38,346 nucleotides of DNA from a virus: positions 1 to 38,346 of IMG/VR virus record IMGVR_UViG_3300025424_000022; one strand, 5' to 3'. Shown here piece by piece: positions 13,253-20,503 of the stretch (positions within the stretch are counted from its first letter, which is position 1; each line of letters begins with the position of its first letter). The position numbers and the translations under genes are program-made. A model generated the notes under the pieces. The model was not told the DNA's origin. It worked only from the letters and a program-made list of their open reading frames with translations, and made no database searches.

Positions 13253-13555
13253 CTAGGACCAAGTCAGTAGAAATTCCAATTTGTCTGCTTCAGAATCAAA
13301 TGTCAAATATACGTCTGATATGAGACAAACATCAGATGGGACAGAACCATTAAACCCAGCATTGAATTTTGCGTTGTATTCTTCTGCTAGGATAGATGCA
13401 ACAAAATCTGGAAATGTTTCATGTTCCGCAAATTGGAGTGAATATTGAATCTTACAGCAGTATCTCAAAAAATTCTGATAGTGGATCATATGTCGACCAT
13501 CAATAAGATCACTGACAAGCAAGACGTTGTCCATATTTTTATTCATCAGGACCAT
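13253..13555 (-). CDS. DKLEF-family paralog, isolated copy upstream of array 2
   Basis: 100 residues, with H-Y-Q-N-F-L, E-E-Y-N-A-K-F and F-D-S-E-A-D-K-L-E-F-L-L-T-W-S. It is separated from array 2 by the glycosyltransferase and DpdA-like genes. The ATG at 13555 (ATGGTCCTGA) overlaps the end of a decayed copy by ten bases, the same junction as at 3626 and 7648. M-D-N further in is a later possible start. Confidence 0.85.
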   Translation of the reverse strand: MVLMNKNMDNVLLVSDLIDGRHMIHYQNFLRYCCKIQYSLQFAEHETFPDFVASILAEEYNAKFNAGFNGSVPSDVCLISDVYLTFDSEADKLEFLLTWS

Positions 13556-13590
13556 TCAATCAAAAACGTAAGTTTGTCAAATTCTGTTTC
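13546..13590 (-). pseudogene. Remnant: C-terminus of a decayed DKLEF-family copy
   Basis: In one minus-strand frame the codons from 13590 to the TGA at 13548-13546 read E-T-E-F-D-K-L-T-F-L-I-E-W-S, the family C-terminal block. The frame is closed just upstream by a TGA, and the stop of the QueD-like gene (TAG 13592-13590) touches its edge. Only the tail of the copy survives, and it still supplies the ATG for the next copy. Confidence 0.7.
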
Positions 13591-13949
13591 TATTCAGGAA
13601 TATATTCCACTATACCGTCTGATTCACCGTCTTCTGAAACTACTACTTCATAGTATCGATCAGTACCATAGCTGGGAATCAAGTGATTGTCTAAAATATC
13701 AGTCGCAATCATTTCACATGATTTGTGATTTTGATTACCGCCCTGGATAAATTCTTCTAATGCCCATTTGACCAGAAAAAATTCTAATTCCCGGTCCAGT
13801 GAGTTAACAGTTATCTTGACTCCAATCTTGAACATATGGCGGTGTTCATTTTCTAAGAATTGGATACGTGGATCAATCAAACCTGCGCCGGGATAGAAAT
13901 GAAACCCTTCAAATTGTGTCCTAATTTTGATATAAGTCTTTTGAGTCAC
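13590..13949 (-). CDS. QueD/PTPS-like T-fold protein
   Basis: 119 residues. In QueD the fold turns dihydroneopterin triphosphate, the FolE product, into 6-carboxytetrahydropterin for preQ0 synthesis. Features in family order: F-E-G-F-H-F near the N-terminus (His of the first metal motif), E-H-R-H-M-F-K-I (compare H-G-H-N-Y), R-E-L-E-F-F (compare V-D-F), S-C-E-M-I-A (compare T-x-E-N-x-A), and V-V-V-S-E-D-G-E-S near the end (compare V-x-V-x-E-T). The usual catalytic Cys before H-x-H is not evident, so activity may differ. The start is a GTG overlapping the upstream stop as GTGA. Assignment is by pattern only. FolE and DpdA-like genes in the same window support it. Confidence 0.5.
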   Translation of the reverse strand: MTQKTYIKIRTQFEGFHFYPGAGLIDPRIQFLENEHRHMFKIGVKITVNSLDRELEFFLVKWALEEFIQGGNQNHKSCEMIATDILDNHLIPSYGTDRYYEVVVSEDGESDGIVEYIPE

Positions 13950-14146
13950 GATTTGTTTCCTTCTGGATCAGTTATATCGTGTGGTGATTTTTTTAAAAGT
14001 TCAGCAAATTTATCAGCAGCAATTTGTATTTCTTTCAAAAGATCAATACCATTAGCTTCTGACTTATCCACCAAATCTTGTGTGTATTCAAAAGTTAATT
14101 TATTGTCATCTCCAATATCAAATTCACTTTTAATTTCATTAGTCAT
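13946..14146 (-). CDS. Small hypothetical protein, paralog of the 14285 gene
   Basis: 66 residues from ATG 14146, which has AAGGAAC upstream and overlaps the previous small gene by eight bases. M-T-N-E-I and the following F-x-Y-T pattern (L-T-F-E-Y-T-Q-D-L-V) match the gene at 14285-14518 (M-T-N-K-I, V-I-N-Y-T-F-T-K-E-V). The two look like an old duplicated pair. The C-terminal half is helical and charged. Function unknown. Confidence 0.65.
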   Translation of the reverse strand: MTNEIKSEFDIGDDNKLTFEYTQDLVDKSEANGIDLLKEIQIAADKFAELLKKSPHDITDPEGNKS

Positions 14147-14288
14147 ATGATTGTTCCTTCTCAATATCTGATTTAATTTTTTCTAACTCAGCAACTGCTT
14201 GATCCGGAACAAGATCCCCAAAATCAATGTAATAGATTTTTCTAACCGGAGCATCATTACTGTCTTTTGATATTTCTTTATTAGTCAT
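14139..14288 (-). CDS. Small hypothetical protein, 49 residues
   Basis: A short gene between two larger ones, from ATG 14288 (ATGA overlap with the upstream stop) to TAA 14139 (eight-base overlap with the next start, ATGACTAA). The sequence begins M-T-N-K-E-I-S-K-D and contains K-I-Y-Y-I-D-F-G-D-L-V-P, then an acidic and basic helix. M-T-N starts in all three neighbouring small genes suggest repeated duplication of the start region. The overlaps on both sides are strong support that it is translated. Confidence 0.7.
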   Translation of the reverse strand: MTNKEISKDSNDAPVRKIYYIDFGDLVPDQAVAELEKIKSDIEKEQSYD

Positions 14289-14518
14289 ATAGTTTTCCCT
14301 CCTCGAATGTCTTCAATCAATTGTGGTTTATCTGAAACAGCTTTGTCAATTGATGATTGTTCATCTTCAATGGCAGACTTGATTCCCTGCTGAATTTCTG
14401 CATCAACATCAATCCCACGCTCAGCCAGTTCCTCCGCCACTTCTTTGGTAAAAGTATAATTAATTACCCGTCTTGTGCCATCATCAAATTGAAATTGGTT
14501 GTATATCTTGTTGGTCAT
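14285..14518 (-). CDS. Small hypothetical protein, paralog of the 13946 gene
   Basis: 77 residues. The N-terminal half contains F-D-D-G-T-R-R-V-I-N-Y-T-F-T with beta-strand character, then an E-E-L-A-E-R-G-I-D-V helix like that of its paralog (E-A-N-G-I-D-L-L). The start has GAGGAAG before it. It is a member of a small coupled operon ending in the QueD-like gene. Function unknown. Confidence 0.7.
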   Translation of the reverse strand: MTNKIYNQFQFDDGTRRVINYTFTKEVAEELAERGIDVDAEIQQGIKSAIEDEQSSIDKAVSDKPQLIEDIRGGKTI

Positions 14519-14527
14519 CCTGCTTCC

Positions 14528-14770
14528 TCACATTGAATAGATTATAACTGACACTTTTCTATTATAAAACAGCGGTTGGCATTTTGCAGTTAGCCAGGAT
14601 TCGGCGCGGGTGACATTTTCAAAACTTGTCTTGGCTTCAGTATCAGAGGTCAGAAGATTATCGACTTGCCATTTAATGTTGGCAGGGAACAATGTATCTT
14701 CTTCCAATTGTTCTACTTTTACTAAAATTTGATGTCGCGCATAGCTACACACTACTTCATGAAATGCCAT
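14528..14770 (-). CDS. Hypothetical protein, 80 residues
   Basis: Unknown small soluble protein with a mixed alpha/beta pattern. The start is well marked by AAAGGAA before the ATG. No motif recognised. It lies between two small genes transcribed the same way. Confidence 0.65.
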   Translation of the reverse strand: MAFHEVVCSYARHQILVKVEQLEEDTLFPANIKWQVDNLLTSDTEAKTSFENVTRAESWLTAKCQPLFYNRKVSVIIYSM

Positions 14771-14785
14771 GATATTCCTTTTTGT

Positions 14786-15103
14786 TTATTTCTTGGGTTT
14801 GACGTCTTCAATATCTTCTGGTTCAGGACAAGAGTAATCATTTTTGAAGGCTAACCAAATCCGCTTCCAAAGTGGATTAGATTTCAAATAATTCAATTGC
14901 TTTTTATGAATTGCAATCGTTTCATTATGTGGTTTGGTTATCTGCTGAACTGTTTGATTGACTGTGAACCTAAGAACCAACAGCGATTCATAGACTCCTG
15001 CTACACTGAGTGGATTGGTCATCATTGCAGCGACCTGATCTTTGTTGATCTTGGCATCATCAAGCAACAGCTCTTTGACCTTCTTGTGAATATCCGGTGT
15101 CAT
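14786..15103 (-). CDS. Hypothetical protein, 105 residues
   Basis: A mainly helical protein with an acidic tail (E-P-E-D-I-E-D-V) and a basic end (K-P-K-K). No catalytic motif, signal or membrane segment. AGGGG lies about eight bases before the ATG. Function unknown. Confidence 0.65.
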   Translation of the reverse strand: MTPDIHKKVKELLLDDAKINKDQVAAMMTNPLSVAGVYESLLVLRFTVNQTVQQITKPHNETIAIHKKQLNYLKSNPLWKRIWLAFKNDYSCPEPEDIEDVKPKK

Positions 15104-15154
15104 GGTTCAACCCCTATTGAAACAATATACAATCAAAACAGGAGTTGTCAACTA

Positions 15155-15553
15155 TCAAAACTTCTTGCCATCAGATTTAAGTCGGTTTTCAATTTTATGG
15201 TCTGCTCGGTTTTGATTGTAGTTCAATTTTTCTACCAATGCACCACCCAAATCCAAATCATGTGCTCCTGCAATGTCAAAGATTCTGATCAAGCAATCCG
15301 CCAATTCCACTTCAAACATTGATCGATGAGGTAGCTTGTCATCCTGTAGATTTTTACGATAGCCTTCCATGGCTTCAGATATTTCACTGTGTACTAGACA
15401 TAGAAGTTCAGGCACATTTCGTCTATCTCGACCAAATTCATCCTTACCTAAAAGTGTTTCACCCGTTTTAATATCAGTCCACCAACCAGCTAGTTGATTG
15501 CGGTTATGTATTTCTTGACTTAGTTCGTTTAATGCTGACTTGAGATGTTCCAT
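15155..15553 (-). CDS. MazG-like nucleotide pyrophosphohydrolase
   Basis: About 132 residues. MazG-type enzymes hydrolyse NTPs or dNTPs (and in some cases ppGpp) to monophosphate and pyrophosphate. The metal-binding pattern is visible: S-E-I-S-E-A-M-E-G-Y-R-K followed by E-V-E-L-A-D-C-L-I-R-I-F-D, that is E-x-x-E with E-x-x-D. I chose ATG 15553 because AAAGGA lies seven bases before it. A GTG at 15610 would add 19 residues with no family match. In a phage it may clean or rebalance the nucleotide pool. Confidence 0.75.
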   Translation of the reverse strand: MEHLKSALNELSQEIHNRNQLAGWWTDIKTGETLLGKDEFGRDRRNVPELLCLVHSEISEAMEGYRKNLQDDKLPHRSMFEVELADCLIRIFDIAGAHDLDLGGALVEKLNYNQNRADHKIENRLKSDGKKF

Positions 15554-15578
15554 AAATGGTCCTTTAAAAAATGTTGAA

Positions 15579-15707
15579 TTGAGGAGACTGCTCTCGAATA
15601 AAAGAACCACCTCCTTTGGATATTTGTCTACTATTACAACTCTGTTTGAGCTGTAAGGCGTGCCATTGTGCTCAATTGAATCACACCCACTGAACCAATC
15701 TCCTCAA
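15579..15707. repeat. Inverted repeat in the leader between clamp and MazG-like genes
   Basis: TTGAGGAGA (15579-15587) and TCTCCTCAA (15699-15707) are perfect inverted copies about 110 bases apart, with partial matching beyond. They lie in a gap of about 160 bases between the clamp and MazG-like genes, which also holds an unused AAAGGAGG on the minus strand. A structured leader that masks ribosome-binding sites is possible but unproven. The gap holds no convincing gene; a 10-codon ATG frame is visible. Confidence 0.35.
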
Positions 15708-15715
15708 CTCGATCC

Positions 15716-16459
15716 CTACTTGGTTTTAGCAGGGAATATGAATTGATAGCTGGAAATGCCAGTCGATAGTGTGATTTGAATTGCACCTTTGGCACTAAAG
15801 CTCATTGTAGCTTTAGAAGACTCAGACAATTTTAACACTGAAATAACTGGGGCAATCTTCCACTTCAAACCAGGATCGAATGCAGAGAAAGTGCCTTCAG
15901 CAAATACCACTCCGCCACGCTGGCTAGCAGCCTTTTCTTCACCAATAAAAAACTTGAGTTGATTACCAACTACTTTGGGTAGAAAATGCAGTTCATACCC
16001 ACTCAAACCACCTGCCGCCCAGGTAAATTGTTGGATGGCAGCTTTAGAAGGCTCAATTTCTACATCCCATTTGGGACTGTTGAAAACTGGTTGCGCAGGA
16101 GTATGTTCAACATTCATAAACCGATAATTGATGTGACTCTTGCTCTTATTAGTGTAATTAAGTTCTGATGGAATTGTTTTTCCATTTCGACTTTCATAAA
16201 CTACTTCTAACGTTGATTCAGTGTTTGAAAACAAGGCGTCACTGACAATGTGATTTAGCAGCCCAATATTACTCAAACCAAAATCACCTGTGAGATCAGC
16301 AATAGCATTAGTTTTAGCTTTTAGAATTACTTCACGATCATTTGAAACTGCTTCAATAACAGCTGAATCCGGCGTGCTAGTAATTTTGATCTTTTCAAAA
16401 AACTGCGGAGAAATAGCAAACTTGCTTAAATCCTGTATAAAATCTTTTAGTGTAATCAT
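15716..16459 (-). CDS. Sliding clamp (T4 gp45-like)
   Basis: 247 residues. It forms a ring that tethers DNA polymerase to DNA; in T4-like phages the clamp also activates late transcription. Length, the alternating beta and helix pattern, and the C-terminal Y-Q-F-I-F-P-A-K match gp45-type clamps. It is in the right place beside the polymerase. Its ATG overlaps the stop of the small gene upstream (ATGA). Clamp-loader genes are not in this window. Confidence 0.8.
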   Translation of the reverse strand: MITLKDFIQDLSKFAISPQFFEKIKITSTPDSAVIEAVSNDREVILKAKTNAIADLTGDFGLSNIGLLNHIVSDALFSNTESTLEVVYESRNGKTIPSELNYTNKSKSHINYRFMNVEHTPAQPVFNSPKWDVEIEPSKAAIQQFTWAAGGLSGYELHFLPKVVGNQLKFFIGEEKAASQRGGVVFAEGTFSAFDPGLKWKIAPVISVLKLSESSKATMSFSAKGAIQITLSTGISSYQFIFPAKTK

Positions 16460-16662
16460 CGATATCCTCTTACTCGATCTGCTTGTTTATTGGCGTTTTC
16501 TTCTTCATCACGCATTTTTATGTTTTCTGCCAACAGTTCATCTGAAAATCCCACGAGATTTTTTAGAATAAATCGCCGGCTTAAATAACTGGGCGCAATA
16601 TTGAGTGCTTCAAATATTGCTTTCAACTCACTGGGCGTATATTGTTGTGGTTTGGTTGCCAT
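16456..16662 (-). CDS. Small helical protein between polymerase and clamp genes
   Basis: 68 residues, helical and charged, with a basic C-terminus. The segment A-P-S-Y-L-S-R-R-F-I-L-K-N-L-V-G-F-S-D weakly resembles the C-terminal region of gp20-type portal proteins, but the location between replication genes does not support that role. GAGGGAA precedes the ATG, and a promoter-like sequence lies upstream. Function unknown. Confidence 0.65.
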   Translation of the reverse strand: MATKPQQYTPSELKAIFEALNIAPSYLSRRFILKNLVGFSDELLAENIKMRDEEENANKQADRVRGYR

Positions 16663-16680
16663 TTATTCCCTCTTTTATCA

Positions 16681-16709
16681 ATTATGCTGAAACTATTAAT
16701 TTTGATCAA
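16681..16709 (-). promoter_or_regulatory. Possible sigma70-like promoter for the clamp genes
   Basis: Minus strand TTGATC (16709-16704), 17 bases, CATAAT (16686-16681), about 18 bases before the ATG at 16662. Moderate match. Confidence 0.4.
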
Positions 16710-16710
16710 T

Positions 16711-18474
16711 TTAGAAACTGAACAAATCATCAAAAGTAGAGTCTTTTCTGTCAGTCAAATCCCAACCCAATACACTCAACAAATTGCTGATCTTTTTATC
16801 TATTAGGGCAATTTCCATGGCATCATTATCAAACGGCAAGGATTTGAACCAATCTGGTAATTGTAGTTGATCAACTGGATAAGCAACACTGGTCATACCA
16901 GATGGATTGGGGCGAAGTTTACAAACCACTACTTTGAATCCATCCTGTATTTCCAGACTATATTGATCGTCATAGATTTTTCTAAGTTTGTTCCAATTTA
17001 GACTGGCCAATACGTGACCTGGAATTGTTTTCTTAAGTGGATCTGTGTTTTTGCCTTTTTTTCTATTGTCAGATTGTTTGGCAGTTGTTTTTTTAACTTC
17101 TTTTTCCCAGTCAACAATCTGTTTGGCTCGATAAATTTCCCCATACATGGTCATATTATTCACACGTTTGGGAGAACCCTGTTCCCAACCAGGCCAGTTT
17201 CTAAACTCACGCCTAAAATCAGCGATCGCTGCCAGGATCTTTGATTGATCTGTTTCAGTCAGTGCCAGCAACAACAAATTGCTCAAGAAATGTTGCACTG
17301 TTTCTGGAGTGTCACTTCGCTTCAAATCCAGTCCCATGGCTTTGACTTCGCCTGGCTTGTCATTAACGTCTTTGCGTACATTGTCTTTATCATACATAAG
17401 AACCGCATATCGTTTCTTAGTCATAAACATGCCTTTAGTGCTGCATGTTTCACGACTTGCTTTGATAAAGCTACCTCGTTCAGGAGTTGTATGAAATGCT
17501 TGCTGCATAAATTCTGAGAAACTGTTATTCACTACTTCAGTTATGTCATTGTAGAGTTGCACTACATTTTCTTTGGTCCACTCATAATCCGAAAAGTCAG
17601 GATTGTCTTTCAAAACGTTGTAAGCCGAGAAAAATCCCGAATCGGTGTTGTGTACTAGGATGTCATTTGCAAAGAAAACTGGATCTGAATCAGCAATACT
17701 TATGTCATAGACATAGTCGTCAATTTCACCCAATTCTTCAATTCTGACTATTTTAATATGAGCTGTATTTCCCAAAAGATCAAGTGATATGGCTAGATCA
17801 GTATCAAACAATTCTGTGGGTTTTGATTCCATAATTTTATTGTCTCGCAAAACCATAACACTGTGGTCCTGTGTAACTTTTACTGATTTACCATTCGCCA
17901 GATAAATTTTATAAATTGTCTTAGCAGTTTTATGCCGCATTACATAATGTATGTTTCCCCAATTAATAGATTGGTTATTTAATGACATTCCCAGGACTTT
18001 ATGGGTGTTTTGCTCACCATATGCTTTTTCACCAATCGTATAAAATTCTTGACTGGATTTAAACAATTCAGCAATTGTGATGTCACCTGAATCAGTTCTA
18101 ATAACAGTATCACCAGTTACGCTGTCTCCATATATGATGGATTCACCCAAATGATTGTAACTACCAGTAATTACTTCATTGCATTTGGATTGCATATGTT
18201 TGGCAATTGACCTGCCACTTAATGTTGTGCTTTGGGCAATTCTAGTATCAGACCATCGACTGCCCTCGTTTGCTGTTCCACCATAAAGAGAATTAAGAAG
18301 TCGTTTCTTAATTCCCTGCCGCATGTCCCAATAGTCATAATATTTTTTGCAAGTGTCTTTGTCAGCTGTTATTTGACCATCAACAATCTTTAGATTGTAT
18401 TCCTGCATCAATTTTTTAATTTCTTCTGCATCACCAGATTCAATTGCTGTTTTTAATAGACCAACATCTAACAT
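16711..18474 (-). CDS. DNA polymerase (gp43-type), C-terminal part with mini-intein
   Basis: 587 residues, of which 118-276 are an intein, leaving about 428 residues of polymerase. It carries motif B (K-K-R-L-L-N-S-L-Y-G, 56-65) and motif C (Y-G-D...T-D-S), split by the intein exactly between Y-G-D (115-117) and T-D-S (277-279). It must splice to be active and must assemble with the N-terminal part encoded at 18468-20162. The ATG overlaps the stop of that part by seven bases (ATGTTAG), so the two halves are made together. The split lies between motifs A and B, as in the two-piece gp43 genes known from some T4-like phages. Confidence 0.9.
   Translation of the reverse strand: MLDVGLLKTAIESGDAEEIKKLMQEYNLKIVDGQITADKDTCKKYYDYWDMRQGIKKRLLNSLYGGTANEGSRWSDTRIAQSTTLSGRSIAKHMQSKCNEVITGSYNHLGESIIYGDSVTGDTVIRTDSGDITIAELFKSSQEFYTIGEKAYGEQNTHKVLGMSLNNQSINWGNIHYVMRHKTAKTIYKIYLANGKSVKVTQDHSVMVLRDNKIMESKPTELFDTDLAISLDLLGNTAHIKIVRIEELGEIDDYVYDISIADSDPVFFANDILVHNTDSGFFSAYNVLKDNPDFSDYEWTKENVVQLYNDITEVVNNSFSEFMQQAFHTTPERGSFIKASRETCSTKGMFMTKKRYAVLMYDKDNVRKDVNDKPGEVKAMGLDLKRSDTPETVQHFLSNLLLLALTETDQSKILAAIADFRREFRNWPGWEQGSPKRVNNMTMYGEIYRAKQIVDWEKEVKKTTAKQSDNRKKGKNTDPLKKTIPGHVLASLNWNKLRKIYDDQYSLEIQDGFKVVVCKLRPNPSGMTSVAYPVDQLQLPDWFKSLPFDNDAMEIALIDKKISNLLSVLGWDLTDRKDSTFDDLFSF
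17647..18123 (-). other. Mini-intein in the DNA polymerase catalytic motif
   Basis: 159 residues from S118 to N276 of the host frame. It starts S-V-T-G-D-T-V-I (block A, Ser nucleophile), has the block B T-x-x-H as T-Q-D-H-S-V, block F V-Y-D-I-S-I...F-F-A-N-D, and ends I-L-V-H-N with Thr as the first extein residue. Only about 50 residues separate blocks B and F and no LAGLIDADG motif is present, so there is no homing endonuclease domain. Polymerase inteins at Y-G-D/T-D-S are known from other organisms. The splice sites look intact. Confidence 0.9.
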
Positions 18475-20162
18475 AAGGCAGCCTTCAAATTATCAGGAAT
18501 GGCAATACCAGCTGATAGTTCATTTACAGCTCGCATCTTTGATTGTAACATTTTACGTTCTGTATACCATTGACTCAATATTGCTGGAATAATTCCCATC
18601 TTGGAACCATCAACTATGGTACCATTTGCAGTTAAGATTAAATTACTGTTTTTACCAAATACCAATTCATAGATGTCTTTGGCTGGCACACAAATAGTTG
18701 ATCCATCTGTGAAATCTACCGTAATAGGCGTAATTGCTTTTTCCATCACAGAAGTATATTCCAGTACTGCAAACAGATCGGTCCAAGCTTCACTGAAACT
18801 CATCTTTTCATTTTTTACTCGACTCATCAACAACTGATTGGTTGCATCAAGTCTGATTTGTCCAACAATAGTTTCTGGACTCAAATTTAGAGCTCGAATA
18901 GTTGATGGGTACAGACTTGAAATATCCATACTCCCAATCCATTCATGCATTCCTCTTTTGGGATCAGCTACATAGGCACCAGCGATGCGATCAAAAACCG
19001 GTTCTTCTTCGGCTTCGGGATCCCAGTCATCTGAATCACGAGAATTGGCCAACAAGTCATCCAATTCAATGGGTTTGTCTCGTATTCTAGCTGGTATTTG
19101 TAGATTTTGATTCCAAGCTGAATTAACAATAGCTTGGTCAATCTGCGCAACTGCACCCATTGTAGTCTGTAACAAAACACCGTTTTCGTGAGCCATTTGA
19201 TTGGCCAATTCAATAAATTTTTTCTTTTGATCAATTTTAACCAACAGCATCACGTCTTGTCGGTTATATTCAATAAATTTTTCAAAGTCCTGATTATAGA
19301 GACTGTCCAAACTGCCTTCATAGTGAATCTTATGTTCACCAACTTCATGTTCACCTACGAAATCTAGTCGATAGCTGTGAAGCACTTGTTCTGCGTGTTT
19401 TCTATACAATTGTAGATAATCCAAATGTACTCGACCAACTAGATCATATGTAACATTTTCTTTTCCAAATCTCTCAAATGTTCGTTTGGCAGGCAATTGG
19501 TTCCAGAGACACAATCTGCGAGTTTCTTGCTTACCCAGAACTTGAACAATTCTGTTGTGAATATAGGGAATATCATACTGTTCTGAATTCCAACCAGTAA
19601 GCACATCTGCGTCTTCAATAATTTGAAGAAATATGTCCAGCAGTTCCTTTTCAGTTTCACACAATAGCGTGTCTGGAAATTTATTGACGATGTTGATAGC
19701 AGTTGTTTGGTCCATTAATCGAGGTTTAAGTACTAAAGTCAGATTTTTATCAATCCAGTCACAATAAACGCTGATTGCTGTGATTGGTGCAAAGGCTTCT
19801 TCTACTTTAGACCAACCTCGAACTGGATCAAAATCCACTTCAATATCCAGCGTCGCAATATGTAATTTTGGCGCCGGTAAGTGTCTGTAGTTGTCATATA
19901 AGCATCTGAAGATGGGATTGATATCGGTTTCAAACAATCGCTTGGAATTAAGCATGCGAATTTCTTTTTGAAATTCTTTCAGCTTGTTTGTCTGAAACCT
20001 TTCTAATCGATCACCAAATATACTAGTAAACTTACCTGATTCTGAAGGCCAGTAGGCCACATATCTAGTGGGATAGCTGACAAATCGTCTTTGGCCAGCT
20101 GCATCCCGTTCTACCACATGTATTTGATTCTGTTCACGATCCAGTCTGCAATCCACATACAT
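18468..20162 (-). CDS. DNA polymerase (gp43-type), N-terminal part
   Basis: 564 residues. It holds the 3'-5' proofreading exonuclease: Exo I T-L-D-I-E-V (D106, E108), Exo II G-W-N-S-E-Q-Y-D (190-197) and Exo III Y-N-R-Q-D (299-303). It also has polymerase motif A, M-D-I-S-S-L-Y-P-S (412-420, catalytic D413), and a later G-I-I-P-A-I-L. It stops before motif B, which is in the next gene. All key residues of its half are present, so this is a working split gene and not a broken one. AAGGG lies before the ATG at a rather long spacing. Confidence 0.9.
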   Translation of the reverse strand: MYVDCRLDREQNQIHVVERDAAGQRRFVSYPTRYVAYWPSESGKFTSIFGDRLERFQTNKLKEFQKEIRMLNSKRLFETDINPIFRCLYDNYRHLPAPKLHIATLDIEVDFDPVRGWSKVEEAFAPITAISVYCDWIDKNLTLVLKPRLMDQTTAINIVNKFPDTLLCETEKELLDIFLQIIEDADVLTGWNSEQYDIPYIHNRIVQVLGKQETRRLCLWNQLPAKRTFERFGKENVTYDLVGRVHLDYLQLYRKHAEQVLHSYRLDFVGEHEVGEHKIHYEGSLDSLYNQDFEKFIEYNRQDVMLLVKIDQKKKFIELANQMAHENGVLLQTTMGAVAQIDQAIVNSAWNQNLQIPARIRDKPIELDDLLANSRDSDDWDPEAEEEPVFDRIAGAYVADPKRGMHEWIGSMDISSLYPSTIRALNLSPETIVGQIRLDATNQLLMSRVKNEKMSFSEAWTDLFAVLEYTSVMEKAITPITVDFTDGSTICVPAKDIYELVFGKNSNLILTANGTIVDGSKMGIIPAILSQWYTERKMLQSKMRAVNELSAGIAIPDNLKAALC

Positions 20163-20175
20163 TGATCAAATACCC

Positions 20176-20451
20176 TTAGACTTGTGTGCCTGCGCCCAGT
20201 AGTATTTGTTCAACTACATCAAGTTCTTCACGACCATCTGTAAGTTCATTCTTGTTTTGATTTAGTTTATAGGCAACTCGAATTGCTTTGTTCAAAACCT
20301 TGGGAGTTACATCCAGCTCTTCTGCAACGGCTGCAACTGTTTCTTTTAGTCCCAGTTTTAGATTAGTAATATCACCCAATACTTGAGTACCACTGTCAAT
20401 TAGATTCTTCAATTTGTCTCGATCACCTGAAGACAAGCTATGTAATGTCAT
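20176..20451 (-). CDS. DsbA-like double-stranded DNA-binding protein
   Basis: 91 residues, all helical. The segment A-E-E-L-D-V-T-P-K-V-L-N-K-A-I-R-V-A-Y matches the pattern of T4 DsbA (E-L-G-V-D-G-K-M-F-N-R-L), a small dsDNA-binding protein linked to late promoters. The acidic C-terminus also matches. The start has AGAGGAAG upstream. It sits just before the polymerase genes. Assignment is by pattern. Confidence 0.6.
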   Translation of the reverse strand: MTLHSLSSGDRDKLKNLIDSGTQVLGDITNLKLGLKETVAAVAEELDVTPKVLNKAIRVAYKLNQNKNELTDGREELDVVEQILLGAGTQV

Positions 20452-20503
20452 TTTTACTTCCTCTTTGTTGTTGTCAAAGAGTAATTAATTGTAGTTGGTT
20501 AGA

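Noticed and set aside
15155-15322. tRNA or other structured RNA genes
   Set aside because: I looked for cloverleaf patterns and conserved TTCGAATC-type arms in the gaps and saw none. Without a covariance search I report no RNA gene.
15554-15610. N-terminal extension of the MazG-like protein from a GTG at 15610
   Set aside because: The extra residues have no family match and the ATG at 15553 has a good AAAGGA.
16456-16662. Portal protein fragment
   Set aside because: The resemblance to a gp20-type C-terminus is weak and short, and the gene stands intact between clamp and polymerase with its own start signal.
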